From contig CANCPC010000001.1 in NCBI GenBank assembly GCA_947379965.1, forward strand, positions 1-64,000: 64,000 bases of DNA. Direction: 5' to 3'. The notes beneath the pieces are model-generated. The model saw only the letters and a program-made list of their open reading frames with translations. It was not told where the DNA came from and ran no database searches. The translations under genes were made by a program, and so were the position numbers. Origin of the DNA: Flavobacteriaceae bacterium. GTDB lineage: Bacteria > Bacteroidota > Bacteroidia > Flavobacteriales > Flavobacteriaceae. Below are positions 10,730 through 20,527 of the stretch, piece by piece. Numbering within the stretch: the first letter of the stretch is position 1; the number at the start of each line of letters is the position of its first letter.

Positions 10730-11959
10730 TTATCTTAATTTCAAAGTAACGATTGATAATATGGCGAGCATTATGGCAACAATCCAAAAACGGGTTACAA
10801 TCTTGCTTTCGTGGTAGCCTTTCTTTTGATAATGATGATGCAAAGGCGCCATCAAGAATATTCTTCGGCCTTCGCCAAAGCGTTTTTTGGTATATTTGAA
10901 AAAGCCTACTTGCATCACAACTGATAAATTTTCGACCAAAAATATTCCGCATAATAAAGGAATCAATAACTCTTTTCGAACTGCAATTGCAAGTACTGCT
11001 ATAATCCCTCCTATAGTTAAACTACCCGTATCACCCATAAATACAGATGCCGGAAAGGAATTATACCAAAGAAAACCAATTAATGCTCCTACAAATGCTG
11101 CAATAAAAACGGTCATTTCTCCTGAATTTGGGATGTACATAATATTCAAATAAGTAGAGAAAATAATGTTACCCGAGACGAAAGTAAAAATCCCTAATGC
11201 CAAGACCGAAATGGCCGAGGTTCCTGCTGCTAAACCGTCAATTCCATCAGTCAAGTTTGCACCGTTTGAAACTGCTGTTATAATAAAGATAACGACCGGT
11301 ATAAAAATTAACCAAGCCCATTTTTCATAGCCTTCCCCTGTCCAAGCCAAAACTTTGGCATAATCAAATTCGTTATTTTTAAAAAATGGAATTGTAGTAG
11401 CAGTAGATTTCACTTCAATTGGTCCTTGTGAAATCGTAGTTTCAGTTAGAACTCTATTAACATCACTATTACTTGCCGAAGTTCTAACAGTTACTACAGG
11501 ATTAAAATACAGAACCGAACCTACAATCAACCCTAAACCTACTTGTCCGAAAACCTTAAATATCCCTTTTAAACCTTGTTTGTCTTTTTTGAAAATCTTG
11601 ATATAATCATCTATAAACCCAATAGTCCCCATCCATAAAGTGGTAACAATTAATAACAAAATATAGACATTCTGTAATCTAGCAAATAACATTACCGGAA
11701 TTAAAGTCGCAATAATTATAATTAATCCTCCCATTGTTGGTGTTCCTGCTTTTTCATTTTGACCTGCTAAACCAAGTTCACGAACCGTTTCACCAATTTG
11801 TTGATTGCGTAAAAAAGTAATAATTCTTTTTCCATAAATAGTAGACAACAAAAGAGAAAGCATAAATGCCAATGCCGATCTAAAAGTAATGTACTGAAAA
11901 ACACCCGTTCCTGGGATATTCAACACTTTGTTTAAATATTCAAATAAATAATACAGCAT
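10730..11959 (-). CDS. mraY: Phospho-N-acetylmuramoyl-pentapeptide transferase
   Basis: [41 protein letters not shown] motifs. Confidence 0.97.
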   Translation of the reverse strand: MLYYLFEYLNKVLNIPGTGVFQYITFRSALAFMLSLLLSTIYGKRIITFLRNQQIGETVRELGLAGQNEKAGTPTMGGLIIIIATLIPVMLFARLQNVYILLLIVTTLWMGTIGFIDDYIKIFKKDKQGLKGIFKVFGQVGLGLIVGSVLYFNPVVTVRTSASNSDVNRVLTETTISQGPIEVKSTATTIPFFKNNEFDYAKVLAWTGEGYEKWAWLIFIPVVIFIITAVSNGANLTDGIDGLAAGTSAISVLALGIFTFVSGNIIFSTYLNIMYIPNSGEMTVFIAAFVGALIGFLWYNSFPASVFMGDTGSLTIGGIIAVLAIAVRKELLIPLLCGIFLVENLSVVMQVGFFKYTKKRFGEGRRIFLMAPLHHHYQKKGYHESKIVTRFWIVAIMLAILSIVTLKLR

Positions 11960-12036
11960 ATATTGTCGTTTATTTGGTTAATCTTTTATTTGTTTAAATT
12001 TTATAGGCTTTCGATTAGACGAAGAACCTATTAACC

Positions 12037-13500
12037 TTATTTACCTAATTGTTCTATAAATTCCTTTACTATTTTCATATCATCAAAATCATGGCGAACA
12101 CCTTGAATTTCTTGATATGTTTCATGTCCTTTTCCTGCGATTAGGATAATATCATTGGGCTGCGCCAGTTGACAAGCTGTTTTTATAGCTTGCTTTCTAT
12201 CGGTAATTGACAATGATTTTTTATAATTTTGAGGAGCAACACCTTGTTCCATTTCTTGAATAATAACTTCCGGATCTTCATTTCTAGGATTGTCCGAAGT
12301 CAGGATTACTTTATCGCTAAGTTCCGCTGCAATACCTGCCATAACTGGTCTTTTTGCTTTGTCTCTATTTCCGCCACAGCCGACAATAGTTATAAATTGC
12401 TCATTTTTTGTTCGGATATCATTAATCGTTTTTAATACGTTTTCAAGTGCATCGGGTGTGTGTGCATAATCTACAATTGCGGTAATATTCGAATTGGAAA
12501 CAATAAACTGAAAACGTCCTGAAACACTTTCTAAATCAGACAATAATCGAAGAACTTCAAGACTTTCTATTCCTAATTGAAGGGCAGTACCATAAATTGC
12601 CAATAAATTATAAGCGTTAAAAGTCCCAATAAGTTTTACCCAGACTTCATTTCCGTTGATTTTCAACAACAATCCCGACAATTGATTTTCGAGAATTTGC
12701 GCTTTATAATCGGCATAGGATTTTAGCGCATACGTCAATTTTTTTGCTGCCGTATTTTGCAACATTACTTGTCCGTTTTTATCATCGATATTCGATAATG
12801 CAAAAGCAGTTTTTGGCAAATTGTCGAAAAACGATTTTTTTACATCTCGATATTCGGCAAAAGTGGGATGATAATCTAAATGATCGTGCGATAAATTGGT
12901 AAAAACACCACCTTCAAAATGCAATCCTTCGGTACGTTTTTGATGAATTCCATGTGAGCTCACTTCCATAAAACAATAGTCAATTCCGCTGTCAACCATT
13001 TCTTTTAAATAATGATTTATCGTTATTGAATCAGGAGTTGTATGAGTGGCTTTGTATTCTTTATCGTCAACAAGAATTTTTACTGTAGACAAAAGCCCTA
13101 CTTTGAAACCTGCCTTTTTGAATAATTGATATAATAAGGAAGCAATAGTTGTTTTGCCGTTTGTACCCGTTATACCAACTAATTTTAATTTTTGCGAAGG
13201 ATTTCCAAAATAATTCGCCGCCATATAAGCCAATGCTTTATTGGTGTCTTTTACTTGTACATAGGTAATCCCTTTTTTAATTGTTTCAGGAAATTCATCA
13301 CAAACAATAGCTATTGCACCTTGTTCAATTGCTTTTTCAATATAATTATGTCCATCTGAAATTGTACCACGAATAGCCACAAAAACATCATTTGCACCAA
13401 TATTTCTGGAATCGAAATCCATTTTATCGATAGCAATATCTGTTGAACCTTTTACGGCTTCAATAGCTACTTTGTATATTATTTCTTTTAAAATAATCAT
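12037..13500 (-). CDS. murE: UDP-MurNAc-L-alanyl-D-glutamate--2,6-diaminopimelate ligase
   Basis: GITGTNGKTTIASLLYQL; DNPRNEDP (meso-DAP specificity) motif. Confidence 0.97.
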   Translation of the reverse strand: MIILKEIIYKVAIEAVKGSTDIAIDKMDFDSRNIGANDVFVAIRGTISDGHNYIEKAIEQGAIAIVCDEFPETIKKGITYVQVKDTNKALAYMAANYFGNPSQKLKLVGITGTNGKTTIASLLYQLFKKAGFKVGLLSTVKILVDDKEYKATHTTPDSITINHYLKEMVDSGIDYCFMEVSSHGIHQKRTEGLHFEGGVFTNLSHDHLDYHPTFAEYRDVKKSFFDNLPKTAFALSNIDDKNGQVMLQNTAAKKLTYALKSYADYKAQILENQLSGLLLKINGNEVWVKLIGTFNAYNLLAIYGTALQLGIESLEVLRLLSDLESVSGRFQFIVSNSNITAIVDYAHTPDALENVLKTINDIRTKNEQFITIVGCGGNRDKAKRPVMAGIAAELSDKVILTSDNPRNEDPEVIIQEMEQGVAPQNYKKSLSITDRKQAIKTACQLAQPNDIILIAGKGHETYQEIQGVRHDFDDMKIVKEFIEQLGK

Positions 13501-15503
13501 GACAATTCTAATGTTATTATTGTGTTTTTAGCTAAACTTCCACCTGGTTGTAGGGATTGTTTCTTTACCCTTCCAATACCAATTATTTTTACTTTTACTC
13601 CAAGATTTTCAAAAATAGCAATCGCATCCATTCCCGACATTCCTTTCACATCAGGAACAATTGACACTTGCTGCTTTTGAGACTTTACAAAATAAGAATC
13701 ATAATCATTATCCTGAACCTGTACTTTATTGTTTATATTTTTAATTTCGTTTCTCGAAGGAGAATCGGTAAAGATCTTCTGAGCAATTTTCTTGAAAACG
13801 GGTCCAGCAACATCAGCTCCATAATAATTATTATGAGCCGTACTTGGTTTATGAACCACAACTATGCAAGAATATTTTGGATTATCAGCAGGAAAATAAC
13901 CAACAAAAGAAGAAGCATAATATTTATCTGCCCCTCCATTTGTAGAATAATTGACTTGCGCTGTTCCTGTTTTTCCAGCCATAGAAAAGTCTTTCGAATA
14001 TAGTTTTGAAGCAGTTCCTTTTTTGACCACATTCAACATAACCGCTTTCAATTTCTTAATCGTTTCTAGCGAACATACTTTAGGGTTTATAACTTCCTTG
14101 TCATATTTTTTTATGGTTCGGTTCCACGCTTTAATTTCTGAAACAAATTGTGGTTTTACCATTTCTCCATTATTGGCAACAGCATTATAGAATGTCAATG
14201 TTTGCAAAGGTGTAATAGAAACTCCGTAACCAAAAGCCATCCATGGAAGCGAAAGATTAGACCAACTTTTATCTGTTGGTTGCGGAACTCTAGGAATTCC
14301 TTCTCCTTTAATCGAAATTCCCAAACGTTTATTCAATCCGTATTTATTGATATGATTGACGAATTGCGAAGGATTATTTTTGTAATTATTATAAACCGCT
14401 TGGACCATCACTGTATTAGAAGACAATTCGAATCCGCGAGCTAAACTTATTTTATCATAACCACCTGCATGAGAATCTTTTACATGCTTTCCTGAATACG
14501 TAATATCTCCGCCATGGGTATCGAAAACAGCACTAGTATCAATTTTTTTATCTTCAAGCAAGTTCATCAAATCGACTAATTTATAAGTAGATCCTGGTTC
14601 GTGAGCTTCGGCAACTGCATAATTTGTTGTCTCGTAATACGTGCCGTCTTCTGCTTTTCCTAAATTAGAAATTGCTTTTATATAACCTGTTTTAGTTTCC
14701 ATAACTACCACGCAACCGTGATCTGCTTGATACTCTTCTAATTGTTTTAACAAAGCATGATGGGCAATGTCTTGAACAAAAACATCAATTGTCGAAACCA
14801 CATCATAGCCATCCTGAGGATCAACTTCATTCATATCACGAATAGGTTTCCATTGTCCTTTTGAAATTTTTTGTTTCAAAATCCTACCGTCTTTTCCATT
14901 CAGATAATTGCGAAAGGCCCATTCAATTCCTTTTCCATCAGACGCTCCGGTTGGCGTTTTTCTTTCGTAACCAATAGTTCTCTCGGCAATTCCTCCAATA
15001 GGGCGTTCTCTAACTGTTTCCTGTTCAACAATAATTCCACCTCTATAAGCACCTAAACTGAATAAAGGAAATCCTTTAATTTTAACAAAATCAGTATAAT
15101 TCAGGTTACGGGCCACTAAATAATATCTGTTTTTATTAGCTCGAGCTTTTCTTAATTCATTAAAGTAAAAACTACTCGGTTTTCCCAAAAGCTTTCCCAG
15201 CGAATCTGATAATGGTTTTACATTTTTTTCGAAATCTTCTATTTTTGACGCAACCGCATCGAGTCGGATTTCATAATTAGGAATAGAAGTAGCTAACAAG
15301 CTTCCATCAGCTGAATATATATTCCCTTTATTAGCAGGAATTACAAAATTTCGAACGGTTCTTTCTTTGGCTAATTTTCTATAATAATCACCATTGACCC
15401 ACTGAATATTTGTCAACTTTATGACAATGGCAATTGCCATCAAAAAGATGGCAAAAGCTACCAGATACATTCTGTAGGATATGTGTTTATCTTCTACTGC
15501 CAT
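13497..15503 (-). CDS. ftsI: Penicillin-binding protein FtsI/SpoVD-like transpeptidase with C-terminal PASTA domain
   Basis: SSNT motif, KTGTAQV motif, C-terminal PDVKGMSGMDAIAIFENLGVKVKIIG PASTA repeat; dcw position. Confidence 0.93.
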   Translation of the reverse strand: MAVEDKHISYRMYLVAFAIFLMAIAIVIKLTNIQWVNGDYYRKLAKERTVRNFVIPANKGNIYSADGSLLATSIPNYEIRLDAVASKIEDFEKNVKPLSDSLGKLLGKPSSFYFNELRKARANKNRYYLVARNLNYTDFVKIKGFPLFSLGAYRGGIIVEQETVRERPIGGIAERTIGYERKTPTGASDGKGIEWAFRNYLNGKDGRILKQKISKGQWKPIRDMNEVDPQDGYDVVSTIDVFVQDIAHHALLKQLEEYQADHGCVVVMETKTGYIKAISNLGKAEDGTYYETTNYAVAEAHEPGSTYKLVDLMNLLEDKKIDTSAVFDTHGGDITYSGKHVKDSHAGGYDKISLARGFELSSNTVMVQAVYNNYKNNPSQFVNHINKYGLNKRLGISIKGEGIPRVPQPTDKSWSNLSLPWMAFGYGVSITPLQTLTFYNAVANNGEMVKPQFVSEIKAWNRTIKKYDKEVINPKVCSLETIKKLKAVMLNVVKKGTASKLYSKDFSMAGKTGTAQVNYSTNGGADKYYASSFVGYFPADNPKYSCIVVVHKPSTAHNNYYGADVAGPVFKKIAQKIFTDSPSRNEIKNINNKVQVQDNDYDSYFVKSQKQQVSIVPDVKGMSGMDAIAIFENLGVKVKIIGIGRVKKQSLQPGGSLAKNTIITLELS

Positions 15504-15841
15504 ATTTTTTTGAAAAAACTTTTCTCCTCTTCTTTCTTAATTGTAATTTTTACTGGAGGAACTGTTGATGGATAAATTTTCTTTTCTACCATTTTTTCTG
15601 AAACAGTCGACTCCATTTTTAACTTCATTAATTCCGAACGTCGATCCACAAATTCCGAACGTAATTCTTTGACTTGACTTGTCAATTCATTGATTCTAAA
15701 TACTTTTTGTTCAAAACGTTGCGTATTAGCAATCATAATTATGGCAAGAATGATCAAGAAAACAATAAAACGCCAGTTCTTTATTGAATCATCATCAATA
15801 AGAAAACGCGCTTTCAATATGCCATAAACTCCTTTTTTCAT
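15494..15841 (-). CDS. ftsL: FtsL-like cell division protein
   Basis: 115 aa bitopic protein with coiled coil (INELTSQVKELRSEFVDRRSELMKLKMES) between rsmH and ftsI. Confidence 0.8.
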   Translation of the reverse strand: MKKGVYGILKARFLIDDDSIKNWRFIVFLIILAIIMIANTQRFEQKVFRINELTSQVKELRSEFVDRRSELMKLKMESTVSEKMVEKKIYPSTVPPVKITIKKEEEKSFFKKIWQ

Positions 15842-16743
15842 TCTAAATTTTTCTTTTCAGCAATTCTTAATTTGGCACTTCTTGCTCTGTTATTGATCTT
15901 TATTTCGTGATTGTCCGGAACAATTAGTTTACCAATCGTTTTAAATGGAACAGAAAAATTACCAAAAAAATCACGTTCTGGTTCCCCCTCAAACATTCCA
16001 TTTTTCATAAATCTCTTTACCAATCGATCCTCAAGTGAGTGATAAGAAATAACACTTAATCTTCCTTCAGGTTTCAAAATCTCTAATGATTGCTCAAGAA
16101 ACTCTTTCAAAACATCCATTTCTTGGTTGACTTCTATTCGAATGGCTTGATAAATTTGAGCCAATATTTTATTCTTCAATCGATCAGGTAAATATTTCAA
16201 CAAAACTTCTTTCAATTCATCGGTGGTTTTAATCGGACGATTTTCTCTTGATTCAATAATGGTTCGTGCCAAAGCAGGGGCAATTTTCAATTCACCATAA
16301 TCCAAAAAAACTCTTTTAAGGTTTGATTCATCATATTCATTTACAACCCTATAAGCATTCAGGTCATTTTTTTGACTCATTCTCATGTCCAAACCAGCAT
16401 CAAAACGAGTCGAAAAACCTCTTTCAGGAACATCAAATTGATGAGATGAAACCCCTAAATCAGCTAAAATTCCATCCACATTTTTCACACCATAAAAACG
16501 CAAAAATCTTTTTATAAATCTAAAATTCTCATTGATTAGCGTAAATCTTTCATCTGGTAATGCGTTTGCCAATGCATCTTCATCTTGATCAAATGCAAAT
16601 AATTGACCTTTTGGCCCTAGCCTACTTAAAATTGCTGCCGAATGTCCGCCACCACCAAAGGTTACATCAACATAAATTCCGTCCGGTTTTATATTCAAAC
16701 CATCCACCGAAGCCTGAAGCAAAACCGGATTATGATATTCCAT
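15838..16743 (-). CDS. rsmH: 16S rRNA (cytosine1402-N4)-methyltransferase
   Basis: MEYHNPVLL, VDVTFGGGGHSAAIL, SYHSLEDRLVKRF motifs. Confidence 0.97.
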   Translation of the reverse strand: MEYHNPVLLQASVDGLNIKPDGIYVDVTFGGGGHSAAILSRLGPKGQLFAFDQDEDALANALPDERFTLINENFRFIKRFLRFYGVKNVDGILADLGVSSHQFDVPERGFSTRFDAGLDMRMSQKNDLNAYRVVNEYDESNLKRVFLDYGELKIAPALARTIIESRENRPIKTTDELKEVLLKYLPDRLKNKILAQIYQAIRIEVNQEMDVLKEFLEQSLEILKPEGRLSVISYHSLEDRLVKRFMKNGMFEGEPERDFFGNFSVPFKTIGKLIVPDNHEIKINNRARSAKLRIAEKKNLE

Positions 16744-17203
16744 TATCGCTGTTATTTATGTTTCCCATTACCTCTTCGGCAAGGTCTGCAAAATCTACAT
16801 CCTCCCCACTAATTGATTTTTCATATGAATCTTTATCCCATATTTCAACAATATTAACAGCCGATGAAAACACAACATCTTTCGAAATACTTGCAAAATT
16901 CACCAAATCTTTTGGAACCAATAATCGACCTAAAGCATCGATCTCAACTACTTTTACTCCAGCAGTAAACCTGCGGATAAAGTCATTGTTTTTCTTTACA
17001 AATCGATTGAGTTTGTTGATTTTTTCCATCATCAAATTCCATTCTTCAATAGGGTACAATTCTAAACAGGATTGAAAAACCGAACGCTTTAAAACAAAAC
17101 CGTTTTGAAGTGAAGTAGCCATTTGCTTTTTTAAAGGCGATGGCAACAATAGCCTGCCTTTAGCATCAACCTTACATTCATATGTTCCAACAATTGTATT
17201 CAA
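16730..17203 (-). CDS. mraZ: Division/cell wall cluster transcriptional repressor MraZ
   Basis: Two SpoVT/AbrB-like halves (CKVDAKGRLLLPSPLKKQM, VEIDALGRLLVPKDL); first gene of the dcw cluster. Confidence 0.95.
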   Translation of the reverse strand: MNTIVGTYECKVDAKGRLLLPSPLKKQMATSLQNGFVLKRSVFQSCLELYPIEEWNLMMEKINKLNRFVKKNNDFIRRFTAGVKVVEIDALGRLLVPKDLVNFASISKDVVFSSAVNIVEIWDKDSYEKSISGEDVDFADLAEEVMGNINNSDNGIS

Positions 17204-17228
17204 GAGATAAAATTTAAATGATACAAAG

Positions 17229-17236
17229 CAAAAATA
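17229..17236 (-). promoter_or_regulatory. Candidate -7 element (TATTTTTG) of the mraZ/dcw promoter
   Basis: Matches TAnnTTTG; 26 nt upstream of the mraZ ATG. Confidence 0.5.
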
Positions 17237-17246
17237 TAAAAATAAT

Positions 17247-17293
17247 TACCACATTTTACCACAAAATACCACTTTGTTAATAAGTTTTACCAC
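17247..17293 (-). promoter_or_regulatory. Candidate MraZ operator: four direct GTGGTA repeats
   Basis: TACCAC on + at 17247, 17257, 17267 and 17288 (spacing 10, 10, 21 bp), directly upstream of the mraZ -7 element. Confidence 0.65.
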
Positions 17294-17547
17294 TTGTATT
17301 CCTGAAACCCTATTTTTAGATCGTCCGAACATTAGAAGTTGTTCAAATTCTTGTTAAAAACTGTTGAATTATTAAAAAAATAAACCGTGAAGAAAAAGAA
17401 TAATTTTCTGTTTTTGAAAATTGGTTTTAAAGAAATAATCAGCTAAAAAAAGAAAAACTATCAGTATTAAATCCTTATTTTTTGGAATAAGAATGATATA
17501 AATTCCTAAAATCTACCCCCAAAAATTCATTTTTATTTTTTAAACCC

Positions 17548-17555
17548 TATATTTG
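17548..17555 (+). promoter_or_regulatory. Candidate -7 element (TATATTTG) of the alpha/beta hydrolase gene
   Basis: Matches TAnnTTTG about 30 nt upstream of the ATG; no clear -33 TTG. Confidence 0.4.
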
Positions 17556-17584
17556 TGCAAATTCAAAATTCCGAATAAAAACGC

Positions 17585-18358
17585 ATGGAAAAATACTATA
17601 AAAAAGAAGGAAGATACAGTTATTATGAGGCTGGAGAAGGAACTCCAATAGTTGTATTACATGGTTTAATGGGGGGATTAAGTAATTTTGATGGCGTTGC
17701 AAGCTATTTTTCAGAAAGAGGTTATAAAATCATCATTCCTGATTTGCCAATTTACACCCAAAGCTTATTAAAAACTAATGTAAAAAGTTTCGCAAAATAT
17801 GTTAAAGATTTTATTACTTTCAAAGGTTTTGATAGAGTAATATTATTAGGAAATTCATTGGGTGGCCATATTGCATTGTATCATACCAAACTTTATCCAG
17901 AAAAAGTAGCAGGACTTGTATTAACAGGAAGTTCAGGACTTTACGAAAGCGCCATGGGCGATAGTTACCCTAAAAGAGGGGATTATGAATATATTAAAAG
18001 AAAAGCTCAAGATGTCTTTTATGATCCAGAAATGGCTACAAAAGAATTGGTTGACGAAGTTTACGCATCAGTAAATGATAGAATAAAATTGATAAAAACA
18101 TTGACAATTGCCAAAAGTGCTATTCGTCATAATATGGCGAAAGATTTGCCAAAAATGCATGTTCAAACTTGTCTTATTTGGGGGAAAAATGACAGCGTTA
18201 CCCCTCCAACTGTAGCTGAAGAATTTAGCAAATTATTACCCAATTCAACGCTTTATTGGATTGATAAATGTGGTCATGCAGCCATGATGGAGCACCCACA
18301 GGAGTTTAATCGTTTATTGGAGGATTGGTTGACACATACTCATTTGAACGCACATTAG
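17585..18358 (+). CDS. Alpha/beta hydrolase
   Basis: VVLHGLMGG oxyanion region, LLGNSLGGHIA nucleophile elbow, CGHAAMMEHPQEF catalytic His region. Confidence 0.9.
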   Translation: MEKYYKKEGRYSYYEAGEGTPIVVLHGLMGGLSNFDGVASYFSERGYKIIIPDLPIYTQSLLKTNVKSFAKYVKDFITFKGFDRVILLGNSLGGHIALYHTKLYPEKVAGLVLTGSSGLYESAMGDSYPKRGDYEYIKRKAQDVFYDPEMATKELVDEVYASVNDRIKLIKTLTIAKSAIRHNMAKDLPKMHVQTCLIWGKNDSVTPPTVAEEFSKLLPNSTLYWIDKCGHAAMMEHPQEFNRLLEDWLTHTHLNAH

Positions 18359-18388
18359 TCTAAAAAATAGAATTCATGAAAATTTATT

Positions 18389-19009
18389 ATGAAAATTAAT
18401 ACCGCCGAATTTATTATAAGCAATTCTGAAGTGGCGAAATGTCCGAAAGACTTTTTGCCAGAATATGCCTTTATAGGCCGGTCAAATGTAGGTAAATCGT
18501 CGTTGATTAATATGCTTACCAATCATAAAAATTTGGCAAAAACTTCTGGAAGACCAGGAAAAACCCAATTAATAAATCACTTTTTAATTAATAATAATTG
18601 GTTTCTTGTTGATTTACCCGGTTATGGTTATGCGAAAGTATCAAAGAAAACTAAGTCGGTTTTCCAGCAATTTATAACGGATTATTTTGAAACTCGAGAA
18701 CAACTCGTTTGTGCATTTGTTTTGATTGACATTCGCCATGAAGCACAAACTATTGATATTGAATTTATGTCTTATATGGGTGAAAGTGAAATTCCTTTTT
18801 GCATAATTTTCACAAAAGCAGACAAAATTAGTAAGGTAAAAATCAATTCGCACATTGCGGCCTATAAAAAGAAAATGTTTGCTAATAATTGGGCCGAAAT
18901 GCCTCATTATTTCGTTACCTCAGCAACTGAATCTACAGGAAAAGAAGATTTACTTGCTTATATCGGAGAAGTAAACGAAGAAGTCTTTAAAAATAATTCT
19001 AGTTTTTAG
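18389..19009 (+). CDS. engB: Ribosome biogenesis GTP-binding protein YihA/YsxC/EngB
   Basis: FIGRSNVGKSSLINML G1 motif, DLPGYGYAKV, TKADK motifs. Confidence 0.95.
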   Translation: MKINTAEFIISNSEVAKCPKDFLPEYAFIGRSNVGKSSLINMLTNHKNLAKTSGRPGKTQLINHFLINNNWFLVDLPGYGYAKVSKKTKSVFQQFITDYFETREQLVCAFVLIDIRHEAQTIDIEFMSYMGESEIPFCIIFTKADKISKVKINSHIAAYKKKMFANNWAEMPHYFVTSATESTGKEDLLAYIGEVNEEVFKNNSSF

Positions 19010-19029
19010 AAAGCTAAATGAATCCAAAT

Positions 19030-19071
19030 AAAAATCCCAAAACTATTTTTTTTTTAGCTTTGGGATTTTTT
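19030..19071. terminator. Bidirectional terminator between convergent engB and gldC
   Basis: AAAATCCCAAA ... TTTGGGATTTT stem flanked by A/T tracts between convergent genes. Confidence 0.6.
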
Positions 19072-19082
19072 TGATTCCCTAT

Positions 19083-19421
19083 TTATTTTTTGACCAACTC
19101 TAATTTTTCAGCAAAATAATCACAAAAATCTTTCATAGTTGCTGCCATTTTTTCATCGCTAGTGGCACGTTCAAAAGTTTCAGTCATAGACAAAAGCGTC
19201 TGATGAAAGAAAATTTTCATTTCGTCTACTGGCATATCTTTAGTCCAAAGTTCAATGCATTTTGTAGATTTCTCTCCACTGTCCCATACAGAAAGCATAA
19301 AAGCTTTAGCTTCTTCGGAGTTTATTCCGCCTTCAATAGCTGACCAAAATAATTTTTCGGGAACGCGATTTTCGTCTAACTGAATTTGGACTTTGATTTC
19401 TGAGGTACTGTTATTCGACAT
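19083..19421 (-). CDS. gldC: Gliding motility protein GldC
   Basis: GldC-like sequence (SEIKVQIQLDENRVPEKLFWSAIEGG); start set at internal ATG (MSNNSTSEI), giving a short overlap with gldB. Confidence 0.88.
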   Translation of the reverse strand: MSNNSTSEIKVQIQLDENRVPEKLFWSAIEGGINSEEAKAFMLSVWDSGEKSTKCIELWTKDMPVDEMKIFFHQTLLSMTETFERATSDEKMAATMKDFCDYFAEKLELVKK

Positions 19422-20379
19422 TTTTGTTGGGTTTATATTTAGATTTTTCAAAAACTTCCTTGGCATTCTTCTTTAATAACTCAGGCAAAGTTACTTCATT
19501 ATTTTTCATATAGGAACGAACAATTTGCCAACCTAACCAAGTTCCTACTCTTCCAGGCGATTCGTTATCGATTTCTAAATAAAATTTAGAAAAAGGCGCA
19601 GGAGTAATAAATCTCATATTTAGTTTTTGGTCGTTACTATATAACATCTCTTTTTCTAAAAAATAACGCCACATATAGCTTTCGTTTTCTTGACACCATT
19701 TAATTTGTTCTGGCGTATATCCAATCTTGTCAGAATCTGAATAATCAGTTAATAGCAAGTCTTTTAGATACAATTGTTTTCCAAAATAGATCATTTGAGC
19801 AAGAAAATTTTTCTCAGTTATAGGCGCTATTTTTTTTGTTGAAAAGTCAGAAACAATATCGGGCATAATTTGCTTTTGCTCAAAATTTTGTTTCAAATAT
19901 TTGGGGAATTGGTAAAATTTATGCTCTTTCCCCAAATACAATTCAAGTGAAATAATTACCAAACTATCCGCGTAAATAACCTTATTATTATAATCCATTT
20001 CAGAGATTACGGTAATTATTTTTGGTGTTTTTGTTTCAGGAAAATAATATTTGATATGTTTAAAAAGCGTTTCGAACTCTTTTTGAACAGGTTCAAAATT
20101 GGCATACTTTTTTTGAACTTCAGTGTATAATTCTCGCCAGATTGGGTCTTTCATTTTATTTACCCATACACTGTCGTCATTTCCCGCGGGAAAAAAGAAT
20201 GGAAAATCTTTTTTTAGTTTACCCAAATCTTGTGGAGGTGTTTCGAAAAAAAGTTTGTCAAAACGTGCTACTTTTATTTCGACAGCTGGAATTTGATCGA
20301 CTGCCTTTTCTACTTTTGATTTTTTATTACAGGATAACACAATAATGGCTACAGTAATCAAGAAAATTATTCTCCTCAT
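19411..20379 (-). CDS. gldB: Gliding motility lipoprotein GldB
   Basis: Lipobox (IVLSC), GldB-like sequence (EIKVARFDKLFFETPPQDLGKLKKDFPFFFP); adjacent to gldC. Confidence 0.88.
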   Translation of the reverse strand: MRRIIFLITVAIIVLSCNKKSKVEKAVDQIPAVEIKVARFDKLFFETPPQDLGKLKKDFPFFFPAGNDDSVWVNKMKDPIWRELYTEVQKKYANFEPVQKEFETLFKHIKYYFPETKTPKIITVISEMDYNNKVIYADSLVIISLELYLGKEHKFYQFPKYLKQNFEQKQIMPDIVSDFSTKKIAPITEKNFLAQMIYFGKQLYLKDLLLTDYSDSDKIGYTPEQIKWCQENESYMWRYFLEKEMLYSNDQKLNMRFITPAPFSKFYLEIDNESPGRVGTWLGWQIVRSYMKNNEVTLPELLKKNAKEVFEKSKYKPNKNVE

Positions 20380-20527
20380 TTTATTTTTTTTAGCCCCGAT
20401 AAAAGTGGAAATCCTTTTTTTTATTCTTTAAAAAAAACAAAAGATTAAAACGAATAGCGGGATAAGCTCCTTAAAATTATTATTTTTGCAAATATACAAT
20501 TCCTGTAATTTAAAAACCCAAACTATT

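Noticed and set aside
9433-11153. Plus-strand ORFs antisense to murD and mraY, and the 87-aa minus ORF 10689-10952 overlapping mraY
   Set aside because: Out-of-frame shadows of conserved genes without independent support.
13668-17075. Plus-strand ORFs (e.g. 111 aa at 13668, 171 aa at 16560) antisense to ftsI, rsmH and mraZ
   Set aside because: Translations look like complement artefacts and conflict with confident minus-strand genes.
20486-20527. N-terminal extension of nadE (MQIYNSCNLKTQTI)
   Set aside because: The upstream start lies inside a TATTTTTG promoter-like element; MPKKS at 20528 is the likelier start.
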